This document shows positions 1 through 7,423 of a DNA stretch of 18,365 bases, one piece after another. The position numbers and the translations under genes were made by a program. The stretch covers positions 1 through 18,365 of the forward strand of contig CAKSFY010000037.1 of the NCBI GenBank assembly GCA_934454035.1, given 5' to 3'. This stretch comes from an uncultured Clostridia bacterium (GTDB lineage Bacteria > Bacillota > Clostridia > UBA1381). Positions within the stretch are counted from its first letter, which is position 1. Each line of letters opens with the position of its first letter. Under the pieces are notes generated by a model. The model made no database searches. It saw nothing but the letters and a program-made list of their open reading frames with translations, and had not been told where the DNA came from.

Positions 1-1
1 G

Positions 2-163
2 GACAATATAGAATATGCAAACAGACTTTTTACATCGTTGCGTGAATTTGACAAGCAAAAGGCAGATATTGTTTTTGCTGAATTTTGCTTTGACGACGAG
101 CATGCATTGGCTGTAAAAAACAGGCTTTATAAATCGGCGGCAGGCAGAGTAATAAGAGTATAG
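2..163 (+). CDS. sua5: C-terminal end of a probable Sua5/TsaC L-threonylcarbamoyladenylate synthase (5' truncated by window)
   Basis: Only the last 53 codons are in the window, in an open frame ending at TAG 161-163. The enzyme makes threonylcarbamoyl-AMP from threonine, bicarbonate and ATP, the first step of t6A modification of ANN-decoding tRNAs in the cytoplasm. The fragment ends with a helix and strand (residues LAVKNRLYKSAAGRVIRV) that match the small C-terminal Sua5 domain, whose usual form is a 'GLAxMNRLxKAA' helix before a final strand. The catalytic YrdC domain is outside the window, so the call rests on this tail and on context. Downstream lie a YwlE-type phosphatase (in Bacillus subtilis ywlC/sua5 and ywlE are near neighbours) and, two genes on, tsaD from the same t6A pathway. 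The gap to the next start is 15 bases, so co-transcription is likely. Confidence 0.7.
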   Translation, partial: DNIEYANRLFTSLREFDKQKADIVFAEFCFDDEHALAVKNRLYKSAAGRVIRV

Positions 164-178
164 CGGAGGCGGATTATT

Positions 179-616
179 ATGAATATTTTGTTTGTTTGTA
201 CAGGCAACACTTGCAGAAGTCCGATGGCAGCAGTGCTTATGAATAAGATAGCAATTGACAGAAATCTTGATGTAAGAATAGAGTCGGCAGGAATCTATGC
301 CGCTGACGGCGACAGTGCAAGTACTCAGGCAATAGAGGTTATGAAAGAGTACGGTATTGATTTGTCGGAGCACAGATCTAAAAGAATAAGTGAGGATTTG
401 ATTGCGGCAAGCAGTTTGATTTTGACCATGACTTTGGGTCAGAAGATGTATTTCGGCGGCAATCCGAAAGTGTTCACTCTATCTGAGTATGCCGGATTTG
501 ATTATGAGATTGCCGACCCGTTTGGCGGAAGTGTTGAGGATTACAGAAAAACCGCACAGCAAATTTATAAAGCGGTAATTTCGGTCGCAGACAGAATTGA
601 AAAGGAATCGGTTTAA
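179..616 (+). CDS. ywlE: Low-molecular-weight phosphatase, YwlE-type protein-arginine phosphatase
   Basis: A 145-residue cytoplasmic phosphatase of the LMW-PTP fold, close to the usual family length of about 150. The P-loop CTGNTCRS is at residues 7-14, with nucleophile Cys7 and Arg13. The general-acid Asp is Asp113 in the ADPFGG segment. The P-loop has Thr at position 11 (CTGNTCRS) where tyrosine phosphatases usually have Ile (CxGNICRS). In B. subtilis YwlE this threonine selects phosphoarginine over phosphotyrosine, so the likely job is to remove the arginine phosphates placed by McsB on proteins marked for ClpCP degradation. No mcsB is in the window. The start ATG at 179 follows the purine-rich GGAGGCGGA at 165-173. 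The stop codon shares one base with the ATG of rimI, which implies translational coupling in the sua5-ywlE-rimI-tsaD operon. Confidence 0.88.
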   Translation: MNILFVCTGNTCRSPMAAVLMNKIAIDRNLDVRIESAGIYAADGDSASTQAIEVMKEYGIDLSEHRSKRISEDLIAASSLILTMTLGQKMYFGGNPKVFTLSEYAGFDYEIADPFGGSVEDYRKTAQQIYKAVISVADRIEKESV

Positions 617-1068
617 TGTACGAAATAGTATCGGTATGCACTGCGGATGCGAAAGGACTTGCCGAACTTGACAGGGAAGTGTTTTCCGTTCCGTGGTCGG
701 AAAAATCTTTTGTTGATGAATGTAATAATAAGATTGCGGTTTATTATGCGGCTAAGGATAATGGTAAAATTGTCGGTTATGCCGGATTTTGGCATGTTGC
801 CGATGAAGGAGATATTACAAATATCGCGGTGCTGCCGGAATATCGGCGCAGGAAAATTGCAAGCCGTCTGATAGAAGCAATGATAAAAGAAGCAAAAAAA
901 CGTTCTCTTTCACTTCTTACTTTGGAGGTTCGATGTTCTAATACGGCAGCTATCAGCCTTTATGAGAACTATGGATTTAAAATAATAGGAAAAAGAAAAA
1001 ATTATTATACCAATCCGGTAGAGGATGCGCATATTATGACGCTTTATTTTGGAGGAATATATGGATAA
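616..1068 (+). CDS. rimI: RimI-type GNAT N-acetyltransferase
   Basis: A 150-residue single-domain GNAT acetyltransferase. The acetyl-CoA binding segment is NIAVLPEYRRRKIASRLIEA (about residues 71-90). RRRKIAS stands in the usual R-x-x-G-x-G/A position, so the central glycine is replaced by Lys. Next comes the LLTLEVRCSNTAAISLYENYGF motif region, with the tyrosine of LYE as the likely general acid. In E. coli, RimI acetylates the N-terminal alanine of ribosomal protein S18. In Firmicutes rimI often sits between tsaB and tsaD; here no tsaB lies next to it. The ATG at 616 overlaps the ywlE stop by one base, and the 3' end overlaps tsaD by 8 bases, with the tsaD ribosome binding site inside rimI. 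Confidence 0.88.
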   Translation: MYEIVSVCTADAKGLAELDREVFSVPWSEKSFVDECNNKIAVYYAAKDNGKIVGYAGFWHVADEGDITNIAVLPEYRRRKIASRLIEAMIKEAKKRSLSLLTLEVRCSNTAAISLYENYGFKIIGKRKNYYTNPVEDAHIMTLYFGGIYG

Positions 1069-2071
1069 ACTTATATTGGGAATTGAAAGCTCCTGCGATG
1101 AAACGGCGGCGGCGGTTGTAAAAAACGGAAGATGTGTTTTGTCAAATATTATTAATACACAGATTGACTTACATAAAAAATATGGCGGTGTGGTACCGGA
1201 GATTGCTTCAAGAAAGCATATAGAAAGTATTAATCCGGTTATTGATGAAGCGCTCGCTTCGGCAGGAGTGACAATCGGCGAAATAGACGCAATTACAGTC
1301 ACCTACGGGCCGGGACTTATAGGGGCATTGCTTGTCGGCGTATCCACCGCAAAGGCATATGCGTATGCTGCAAAAAAGCCGCTTGTTCCGGTTCATCATA
1401 TAAAGGGACATATAATGGCAAACTTTATTTCGCATCCGGAGCTTGAACCGCCGTTTGTATGTCTGGTTGCATCGGGAGGACACAGCCATATAGTCGAGGT
1501 ATCGGATTATATGCACCTTAATGTCCTCGGCAGAACCAGAGATGATGCAGCGGGTGAGGCTTTTGACAAAATTGCGAGAGTAATAGGCTTAGGTTATCCG
1601 GGCGGACCGCTTATAGATAAACTTGCAAAGGAAGGAAATCCGGAGGCTATTGCTTTTCCTAGAGTTAAAATGGATGGGAATTCTTTTGATTTCAGCTTCA
1701 GCGGAGTAAAGACCGCGGTTATTAATTACATACATAAAGCCGAGCAAAAGGGTGAGCAGATAAATAAAGCCGATGTTGCGGCAAGTTTTCAGGCGGCTGT
1801 TACCGATGCATTGTGTGAGCATACAATTGAGGCGGCAAAAAAATGTAAATCAGATATAATTGCTCTTGCAGGCGGTGTTGCGTCAAATTCAGAATTAAGA
1901 AGAAAAATGTCCGGGCAGGGAGCAAAGTCGGGTATTAAAGTAGTTTACCCGGAACCGATTTTGTGTACCGATAATGCAGCTATGATAGGTTGTGCAGGAT
2001 ATTATAACTACATAAACGGGGTACGTGCGGATTTATCACTCAATGCGGTTGCTTCACTTCCGCTTGAATAA
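1061..2071 (+). CDS. tsaD: tRNA N6-adenosine threonylcarbamoyltransferase TsaD
   Basis: A 336-residue ASKHA-fold enzyme of the usual length. With TsaB and TsaE it transfers threonylcarbamoyl from the AMP intermediate to A37 of tRNAs reading ANN codons. Visible signatures are IESSCDET near the N terminus (residues 8-15), the metal-binding HHIKGH with His113 and His117, the third metal ligand Asp304 in LCTDNAAMIG, FDKIARVIGLGYPGGP (domain core) and the nucleotide-binding ALAGGVASN. I chose the ATG at 1061 because GGAGGA lies at 1051-1056 and translation there begins MDKLILGIESS as in homologues. A TTG at 1049 in the same frame would sit upstream of that ribosome binding site. The gene overlaps rimI by 8 bases, and no terminator hairpin is apparent after its stop. 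Confidence 0.95.
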   Translation: MDKLILGIESSCDETAAAVVKNGRCVLSNIINTQIDLHKKYGGVVPEIASRKHIESINPVIDEALASAGVTIGEIDAITVTYGPGLIGALLVGVSTAKAYAYAAKKPLVPVHHIKGHIMANFISHPELEPPFVCLVASGGHSHIVEVSDYMHLNVLGRTRDDAAGEAFDKIARVIGLGYPGGPLIDKLAKEGNPEAIAFPRVKMDGNSFDFSFSGVKTAVINYIHKAEQKGEQINKADVAASFQAAVTDALCEHTIEAAKKCKSDIIALAGGVASNSELRRKMSGQGAKSGIKVVYPEPILCTDNAAMIGCAGYYNYINGVRADLSLNAVASLPLE

Positions 2072-2080
2072 TTTTCCTTG

Positions 2081-2120
2081 TCATTTTGACTTTATTTTAT
2101 TCATTTCGACATTATTTTTT
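2081..2120. repeat. Imperfect 20-bp tandem direct repeat after tsaD
   Basis: Two adjacent 20-base units, 2081-2100 and 2101-2120, agree at 17 of 20 positions (consensus TCATTTYGACWTTATTTTWT). They lie in the 157-base gap between tsaD and the activase gene, about 30 bases upstream of that gene's -35 box. Two side-by-side binding sites for a regulator would explain the arrangement. Chance similarity in AT-rich DNA is the alternative. Confidence 0.5.
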
Positions 2121-2151
2121 TGAAAAGAAAGCCGAATTTGATTTTTTGCGC

Positions 2152-2180
2152 TTGATTATTTGAATAAAAAGCGTTATAAT
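2152..2180 (+). promoter_or_regulatory. Sigma-A-type promoter of the activase fusion gene
   Basis: A -35 box TTGATT (2152-2157; four of six consensus bases) and a perfect -10 box TATAAT (2175-2180) are separated by 17 bases. The expected transcript start is near 2187, giving a 5' leader of about 40 bases before the ATG at 2229. Neighbouring DNA is AT-rich, but the spacing and the full -10 make this credible. Confidence 0.72.
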
Positions 2181-2182
2181 AT

Positions 2183-2199
2183 TTTTCTGAAACAGAAAA
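2183..2199 (+). promoter_or_regulatory. Palindrome at the transcript start (possible operator or 5' hairpin)
   Basis: A 7-bp perfect inverted repeat, TTTTCTG-AAA-CAGAAAA, begins three bases after the -10 box and covers the expected transcription start of the activase gene. That position suits a repressor operator. In RNA it could form a weak 5' hairpin. It is not followed by a U-tract, so a terminator is unlikely. Confidence 0.45.
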
Positions 2200-2228
2200 G
2201 TCCTGTTCGGAAAGGAGCGGTTGCTTGA

Positions 2229-5200
2229 ATGAATTATATGGGTATTGATATTGGTTCAACCACGGTTAAAGCCGTTATAATAAATGATAATAATGATATA
2301 ATTTTCTCGGAATATATGCGTCATTATTCCGATATAAAAAATACAGTTAAAGTTTTGCTTGAAAAAGCCGGAAATACTGTCGGTAATATTCCTCTGAAAG
2401 TAATGATTACCGGTTCGGGCGGTTTGCTGCTTGCCAAAATGCTTGAAATAGGATTTGTTCAGGAGGTTATTGCAACAAAAACGTCGGTGAAAAAACTTTT
2501 GCCGGATACTGATGTGGTAATAGAGCTTGGAGGAGAGGATGCAAAAATTTTGTATCTTTCCAACGGTCTGGAACAGAGAATGAACGGAACCTGTGCCGGT
2601 GGTACAGGCTCATTTATCGACCAAATGGCAATTTTGTTAAAAACCAATGCTTCGGGACTTAATGAGCTTGCCGAAAAGCACACACATATATATAAGATTG
2701 CCGCAAGATGCGGAGTTTTTGCAAAATCCGATGTTCAGCCGCTGTTAAATGAGGGAGCGGCAAAGGAGGATGTCGCAGCTTCAATTTTGCAGGCGGTGGT
2801 AACGCAGACAATAAGCGGACTTGCACAGGGCAGACCTATAAAGGGAAATATAGTATTTCTGGGCGGACCTCTGCACTTTTTGCCTGAACTCAGGAAAAGA
2901 TTTGAAGAAACTTTAAAAAGTAAAGCAAAAAGCTTTACATCTCCGGACAATGCTCAGCTTTTTATAGCTATGGGAGCTGCATTCTCTTCTGTACATGAAA
3001 AAGAAGAATATAACCTTTCGCAGCTTTCGGAGAAATTAGCTCATGCAAAAAAGACTGCAAGCGAAGTTGTAAGAATGAGACCTTTGTTTAAAAATTCAGA
3101 AGAATTGGAAGAATTTAAAACACGCCATAGCCGTGCTGCAGTTCAAAAGGGTGATATCAGCAATGCAAAGGGTGAGTTGTTTTTCGGGATAGATGTGGGT
3201 TCAACCACAATTAAAGCAGCGCTTATAGATAACGAAGGAAAGCTTTTGTACAGTTATTACGGAAAAAATGAAGGCAGTCCGATTACTGCCGGGATTTCAA
3301 TTTTAAAGGAAATGTATTCAAAAATCCCCGAAGAAGCTTATATTGCGAATGCATGTGCGACAGGATACGGTGAACAGCTTATTAAGGCGGCATTTCGTAT
3401 AAATGAGGGTGAAATTGAAACCATTGCGCATTATAAAGCCGCAAACTTCTTTTTGCCCGGAGTGGATTTCATTATAGACATCGGCGGACAGGATATGAAG
3501 TGCATGAAAATTTCCGATGGAGTAATTGACAGTATTATGCTTAATGAAGCATGCTCCTCAGGCTGCGGCTCATTTATTCAGACATTTGCAGAGTCGCTCG
3601 GTTATTCTGTTATAGATTTTGCAAAAGAAGCTTTAAAAGCCGAAAATCCGATTGATTTGGGTACAAGGTGCACAGTTTTCATGAATTCCAGAGTAAAACA
3701 GGCGCAAAAAGAAGGTGCAACGGTTGCGGATATAAGTGCCGGGCTTTCTTATTCTGTTGTCCGCAATGCCATGTACAAGGTCATAAAACTCAGAGACCCG
3801 TCATTAATGGGAGAAAAGGTAGTTGTGCAGGGAGGAACATTTAACAATGATTCTGTATTGCGTGCTTTTGAGCTTGTTTCCGAAAAAAATGTTGTCCGTC
3901 CGGATATAGCAGGAATAATGGGTGCTTTCGGCTCAGCACTTATCGCAAAAGAAAGATACGGCGGAAGAAAGGTTGATATGCTTTCGGCAGGCGAGCTTGA
4001 CGGGTTTACATTTACAAGCACGCTTACAAATTGCGGCTTGTGCCCGAATCATTGCCAGCTTACCGTAACAAAATTCTCCGATGGAAAAAAATATATTTCA
4101 GGAAACCGCTGCGAAAGAGGCGGAGGCGGAATGAAATCGGATAAAAAATATCCCAATTTATTTCAATATAAATATGACAGAGCATTCGGCTATACTCCGA
4201 TTGATGAGAAAAAAGCAAAATTCGGGAAAATCGGAATTCCGAGAACGCTTAATATGTATGAAAACTATCCACTTTGGTTTACCTTTTTCACAAAGCTCGG
4301 ATTTTGCGTCATAGTTTCGGACAGGAGTACGCATGCTTTATACGAAAGCGGAATGGATTCAATTCCGTCAGAGTCGGTATGTTACCCGGCAAAGCTTGCT
4401 CACGGACATGTAAAAAATTTACTTGATAAAGGTATTAAAACAATTTTTTATCCATGTGTCCCATATGAACAAAAAGAATATTCAGGTGCCGGCAATCACT
4501 ATAACTGTCCGATTGTGACCTCTTATCCGGAAGTTATTTATAATAATATGGAGGAAGTCAGAAGCATAAAATTTATGCATCCGTTTGTGAATCTTGATGA
4601 CCGAAAGTCATTTGTAAATCAAATGACCGAATGTTTGTCTGATTACCATATTCCGAAAAAGGAAATTGCTCAGGCGGCAGAGGCGGCGTTTGATGAGCTG
4701 GCAAATTATAAGCATGATATCAGAAAAAAGGGCGAAGAGGTTCTTGAACGTATCAAGAAAAATAACGAGCATGGGATTGTTCTTGCCGGGCGGCCTTATC
4801 ATGTTGATCCGGAAATAAACCACGGAATCCCGGATATGATTAATTCGCTCGGATTTGCAGTGCTTACCGAGGACAGTATTGCACACTTGGGACATCTTGA
4901 ACGTGACATTCGCGTTGTTGACCAGTGGGCATATCATACAAGATTGTATGAAGCAGCAGCAGAGGTGTTGAAAGAGCCTGCAATTGATCTTATTCAGCTT
5001 AATTCTTTCGGGTGCGGACTTGACGCGGTAACAACGGACCAGGTGCAGGAAATCATCCAATCGGCAAGAAGAATTTATACAACGCTTAAAATTGATGAAA
5101 TATCAAGCTTGGGTACGGCAAAAATAAGAGTGCGTTCTTTAAAGGCAGCCATTAATGAAAGAAAAGGATTTGAAAGCAAAGCAAAAAAATCGTATACTGT

Positions 5201-6524
5201 AAAGAAAGTACCATTTACAAAAGAAGACAAAAAGAAACACACCGTTATTTTTCCGCAAATGAGTCCTACGCAGTTCAAACTTTTTGAAGCGGTGCTGAAA
5301 AACAACGGATATAATGCTGTTGTTTTGGATAAAGTAACTCCGGCTGACGTTGAAGCAGGCTTAAAAAGCGTTAACAATGATGCATGTTATCCGTCGATAC
5401 TGGTAACAGGTCAGCTGGTTAATGCATTTGTTTCCGGCAAATATGACCCGAATAATACTTCGGTTATGATAACTCAAACGGGCGGCGGCTGCAGGGCTAC
5501 AAATTATATAGCATTCTTAAGAAAAGCAATGAAAGAGGCAGGCTACCCGAATGTTCCGATAGTAAGCTTGAATTTGTCGGGACTTGAATCAAATCCCGGA
5601 TTCAAAATAACGCCTAAGCTTGTACTTGATCTTGTTAAAGCTTGTGTACTCGGCGATTTAATTATGACATGTACTCTGGCAACAAGACCATATGAACTTG
5701 GAAAGGGAGCCACAGATGCAATATATGATAAATGGATTAATGAGCTGTATTTGAAATTTGAACGCGGGGAGAAAATACAAAGGAAAAAGGTTTCGAAACA
5801 AATTATTTCGGATTTTGCAAACATTCCGACAGATGCGGCACTTGAGAAACCGAAGGTCGGCATAGTCGGCGAAATACTGGTAAAATTCCATCCCGGTGCA
5901 AACAATAATATTATAGACGTAATTGAAAAAGAGGGCGGAGAAGCTGTAATGCCGGGACTTTTGGACTTTATGCTTTATTGTTTCTACAATTCAAACTTCA
6001 AAAGCGAGCATCTCGGTTTCTCAAAAAAATCAGCTATGCTTTGTAATTTTGCGATAAAAATTTTAGAACAATACCGTGCTGATATGGTTGAGTCGCTTTC
6101 GGATTATCCGAGATTCAAAAAACGGGTTCCCGAACCGATTGAAAAGATTGCCGAGGGAGCAAAGGAAATTTTGCAGCTTGGACATTGTACCGGCGAGGGA
6201 TGGTTCTTAACGGGTGAAATGATTGAACTGATTCAAAGCGGAGCTGCAAATATTGTTTGTGTGCAGCCTTTTGCATGCTTGCCGAATCATGTGACCGGAA
6301 AGGGTATGATAAAGGAAATAAGACATCGTTTCCCGGAAGCAAACATAGTAGCTGTTGACTATGATCCCGGTGCGAGTGAAGTCAATCAGCTTAACAGAAT
6401 AAAGCTTATGATGGCAGTCGCATTTGAAAATCTGAAACGAAAACAGGATTTTGACAAAATAAGGGATAAAAATAAGACAAAAGCCGAATTATACGAAAAA
6501 AACAATCAATTTATAAAAAAGTGA
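2229..6524 (+). CDS. Giant fusion: two 2-hydroxyacyl-CoA dehydratase activase domains plus two cysteine-rich reductase-like modules
   Basis: A 1431-residue cytoplasmic protein of the acyl-CoA dehydratase activase/double-cubane-cluster family. Domain 1 (about 1-270) and domain 2 (about 315-585) are both BcrAD/BadFG-type ASKHA ATPases. Each opens with GIDxGSTTxKA (residues 5-15 and 320-330) and carries GGED (101-104) or GGQD (419-422). Each has a cysteine pair exactly 39 residues apart, Cys122/Cys161 and Cys442/Cys481, the spacing I recall for the [4Fe-4S] ligands of HgdC. Next comes a Cys602-x2-Cys605-x3-Cys609...Cys628 cluster, then an HgdB-like module (about 640-1010; Cys718, Cys743, Cys760, Cys929) and a COG3581-like module (about 1010-1415; Cys1053, Cys1088, Cys1320, Cys1350). 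By analogy, ATP hydrolysis would drive low-potential electron transfer from the bridging cluster to a reductase site. The substrate is unknown. The ATG at 2229 follows AAAGGAG (2211-2217). The rpsB promoter begins right after the stop, with no terminator. Confidence 0.88.
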   Translation: MNYMGIDIGSTTVKAVIINDNNDIIFSEYMRHYSDIKNTVKVLLEKAGNTVGNIPLKVMITGSGGLLLAKMLEIGFVQEVIATKTSVKKLLPDTDVVIELGGEDAKILYLSNGLEQRMNGTCAGGTGSFIDQMAILLKTNASGLNELAEKHTHIYKIAARCGVFAKSDVQPLLNEGAAKEDVAASILQAVVTQTISGLAQGRPIKGNIVFLGGPLHFLPELRKRFEETLKSKAKSFTSPDNAQLFIAMGAAFSSVHEKEEYNLSQLSEKLAHAKKTASEVVRMRPLFKNSEELEEFKTRHSRAAVQKGDISNAKGELFFGIDVGSTTIKAALIDNEGKLLYSYYGKNEGSPITAGISILKEMYSKIPEEAYIANACATGYGEQLIKAAFRINEGEIETIAHYKAANFFLPGVDFIIDIGGQDMKCMKISDGVIDSIMLNEACSSGCGSFIQTFAESLGYSVIDFAKEALKAENPIDLGTRCTVFMNSRVKQAQKEGATVADISAGLSYSVVRNAMYKVIKLRDPSLMGEKVVVQGGTFNNDSVLRAFELVSEKNVVRPDIAGIMGAFGSALIAKERYGGRKVDMLSAGELDGFTFTSTLTNCGLCPNHCQLTVTKFSDGKKYISGNRCERGGGGMKSDKKYPNLFQYKYDRAFGYTPIDEKKAKFGKIGIPRTLNMYENYPLWFTFFTKLGFCVIVSDRSTHALYESGMDSIPSESVCYPAKLAHGHVKNLLDKGIKTIFYPCVPYEQKEYSGAGNHYNCPIVTSYPEVIYNNMEEVRSIKFMHPFVNLDDRKSFVNQMTECLSDYHIPKKEIAQAAEAAFDELANYKHDIRKKGEEVLERIKKNNEHGIVLAGRPYHVDPEINHGIPDMINSLGFAVLTEDSIAHLGHLERDIRVVDQWAYHTRLYEAAAEVLKEPAIDLIQLNSFGCGLDAVTTDQVQEIIQSARRIYTTLKIDEISSLGTAKIRVRSLKAAINERKGFESKAKKSYTVKKVPFTKEDKKKHTVIFPQMSPTQFKLFEAVLKNNGYNAVVLDKVTPADVEAGLKSVNNDACYPSILVTGQLVNAFVSGKYDPNNTSVMITQTGGGCRATNYIAFLRKAMKEAGYPNVPIVSLNLSGLESNPGFKITPKLVLDLVKACVLGDLIMTCTLATRPYELGKGATDAIYDKWINELYLKFERGEKIQRKKVSKQIISDFANIPTDAALEKPKVGIVGEILVKFHPGANNNIIDVIEKEGGEAVMPGLLDFMLYCFYNSNFKSEHLGFSKKSAMLCNFAIKILEQYRADMVESLSDYPRFKKRVPEPIEKIAEGAKEILQLGHCTGEGWFLTGEMIELIQSGAANIVCVQPFACLPNHVTGKGMIKEIRHRFPEANIVAVDYDPGASEVNQLNRIKLMMAVAFENLKRKQDFDKIRDKNKTKAELYEKNNQFIKK

Positions 6525-6553
6525 TTGACAAATACTTGTATTTGTGATATAAT
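6525..6553 (+). promoter_or_regulatory. Consensus sigma-A promoter of rpsB-tsf
   Basis: A perfect -35 TTGACA (6525-6530) starts on the base after the upstream stop codon and is followed, after a 17-base spacer, by a perfect -10 TATAAT (6548-6553). The expected start is near 6560, leaving a leader of about 110 bases. This is the strongest promoter in the window, as expected for a ribosomal protein and elongation factor operon. Confidence 0.92.
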
Positions 6554-6560
6554 TTACTGG

Positions 6561-6662
6561 TTGAGTAATACTCAATTGACATTATACACACGGACGGTAA
6601 TACTCAATGTTGCGAAAGTTTGTGGGTTTTAAGCCGTGCGTGGAAGTTAAAAAACAAGGAGG
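6561..6662 (+). promoter_or_regulatory. Structured rpsB 5' leader with two competing pairings
   Basis: The leader starts with a perfect hairpin, TTGAGT-AAT-ACTCAA (6561-6575). The 11-base string TAATACTCAAT occurs at 6566-6576 and again at 6598-6608, so TTGAGT (6561-6566) could pair with either ACTCAA copy. CACGG (6589-6593) can pair with CCGTG (6634-6638), extended by C6587-G6640 past one mismatch, enclosing the second copy. AAGGAGG at 6656-6662 is the rpsB ribosome binding site. Such mutually exclusive folds are typical of autoregulatory ribosomal-protein leaders. E. coli S2 represses its own operon through the rpsB leader; whether this leader binds S2 is inference. I do not recognise a named RNA family. 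Confidence 0.5.
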
Positions 6663-6671
6663 AAATAAAAA

Positions 6672-7418
6672 ATGTCAAACGTAATTTCAATGAAGCAGCT
6701 TCTGGAAGCCGGAGTTCATTTCGGTCACCAGACAAGAAGATGGAACCCTAAAATGGCTGAATACATCTTCACGGAGAGAAACGGTATTTATATTATCGAT
6801 CTTCAGAAAACTGTTAAAAAGGTAGAGGAAGCTTACTATTTTGTAAGAGATTTGGCTATGTCCGGTGAAGATATTCTTTTTGTCGGAACCAAAAAGCAGG
6901 CTCAGGACTCTATCAAAGAAGAAGCTGAAAGAGTCGGAATGTATTATGTAAACGCAAGATGGCTCGGCGGTATGATGACAAATTTCAAGACAATTCAAAA
7001 AAGAATCGAGCGTCTTGAGCAGATTAACAAAATGGAAGAGGAAGGCACTTTTGATCTTCTTCCCAAGAAGGAAGTTACAAAGCTTAAGGGCGAAAGAGAT
7101 AAGCTCGAGAAATACCTCGGCGGAATTAAGAATATGAAGAAACTTCCGGGTGCTTTGTTCGTTGTAGACCCGAGAAAAGAAAAGATTGCAATTGCAGAAG
7201 CTAAGAAGCTTGGTATCCCCGTAGTTGCTATCGTTGATACCAACTGCGATCCTGATGAAGTTGACTATGTAATCCCCGGAAATGATGATGCTATCAGAGC
7301 AGTTAAGCTGATTGCTTCAACTATTTCAAACGCTATAATTGAAGGCAGACAAGGCGAGGACGCTTTGGCAGAAGAGGCAGAAGCAGAGGTAGCTTCGGAA
7401 GAACAAACAGAAGAATAA
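6672..7418 (+). CDS. rpsB: 30S ribosomal protein S2
   Basis: A 248-residue protein of the S2 family, at the usual length. It sits at the head-body junction of the 30S subunit and is needed for S1/mRNA interactions in many bacteria. Family landmarks are VHFGHQTRRWNPKM (residues 15-28), ILFVGTKKQAQ, RWLGGMMTNFKTIQKRI, KLPGALFVVDPRKEKIAIAEA and the C-terminal VDTNCDPDEVDYVIPGNDDA. The last 20 or so residues are an acidic Glu/Ala-rich tail, which is variable in the family. The ATG at 6672 follows AAGGAGG with nine bases between. It is the first gene of the rpsB-tsf operon under the promoter at 6525-6553. Confidence 0.98.
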   Translation: MSNVISMKQLLEAGVHFGHQTRRWNPKMAEYIFTERNGIYIIDLQKTVKKVEEAYYFVRDLAMSGEDILFVGTKKQAQDSIKEEAERVGMYYVNARWLGGMMTNFKTIQKRIERLEQINKMEEEGTFDLLPKKEVTKLKGERDKLEKYLGGIKNMKKLPGALFVVDPRKEKIAIAEAKKLGIPVVAIVDTNCDPDEVDYVIPGNDDAIRAVKLIASTISNAIIEGRQGEDALAEEAEAEVASEEQTEE

Positions 7419-7423
7419 TATAT

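Noticed and set aside
1049..1060. Upstream TTG start for tsaD.
   Set aside because: It lies before the GGAGGA ribosome binding site. The ATG at 1061 has correct spacing and the conserved N terminus.
910..1302. 130-codon minus-strand open frame over rimI and tsaD.
   Set aside because: It is antisense to two overlapping conserved genes and its translation is low-complexity with no family match that I recognise.
2072..2150. Terminator for the tsaD operon.
   Set aside because: T-rich runs are present but I could find no stable stem before them.
4608..5060. 150-codon open frame on the minus strand inside the activase gene.
   Set aside because: It is antisense to strongly conserved coding sequence and has no recognisable domain. 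It is a shadow of the + strand gene.
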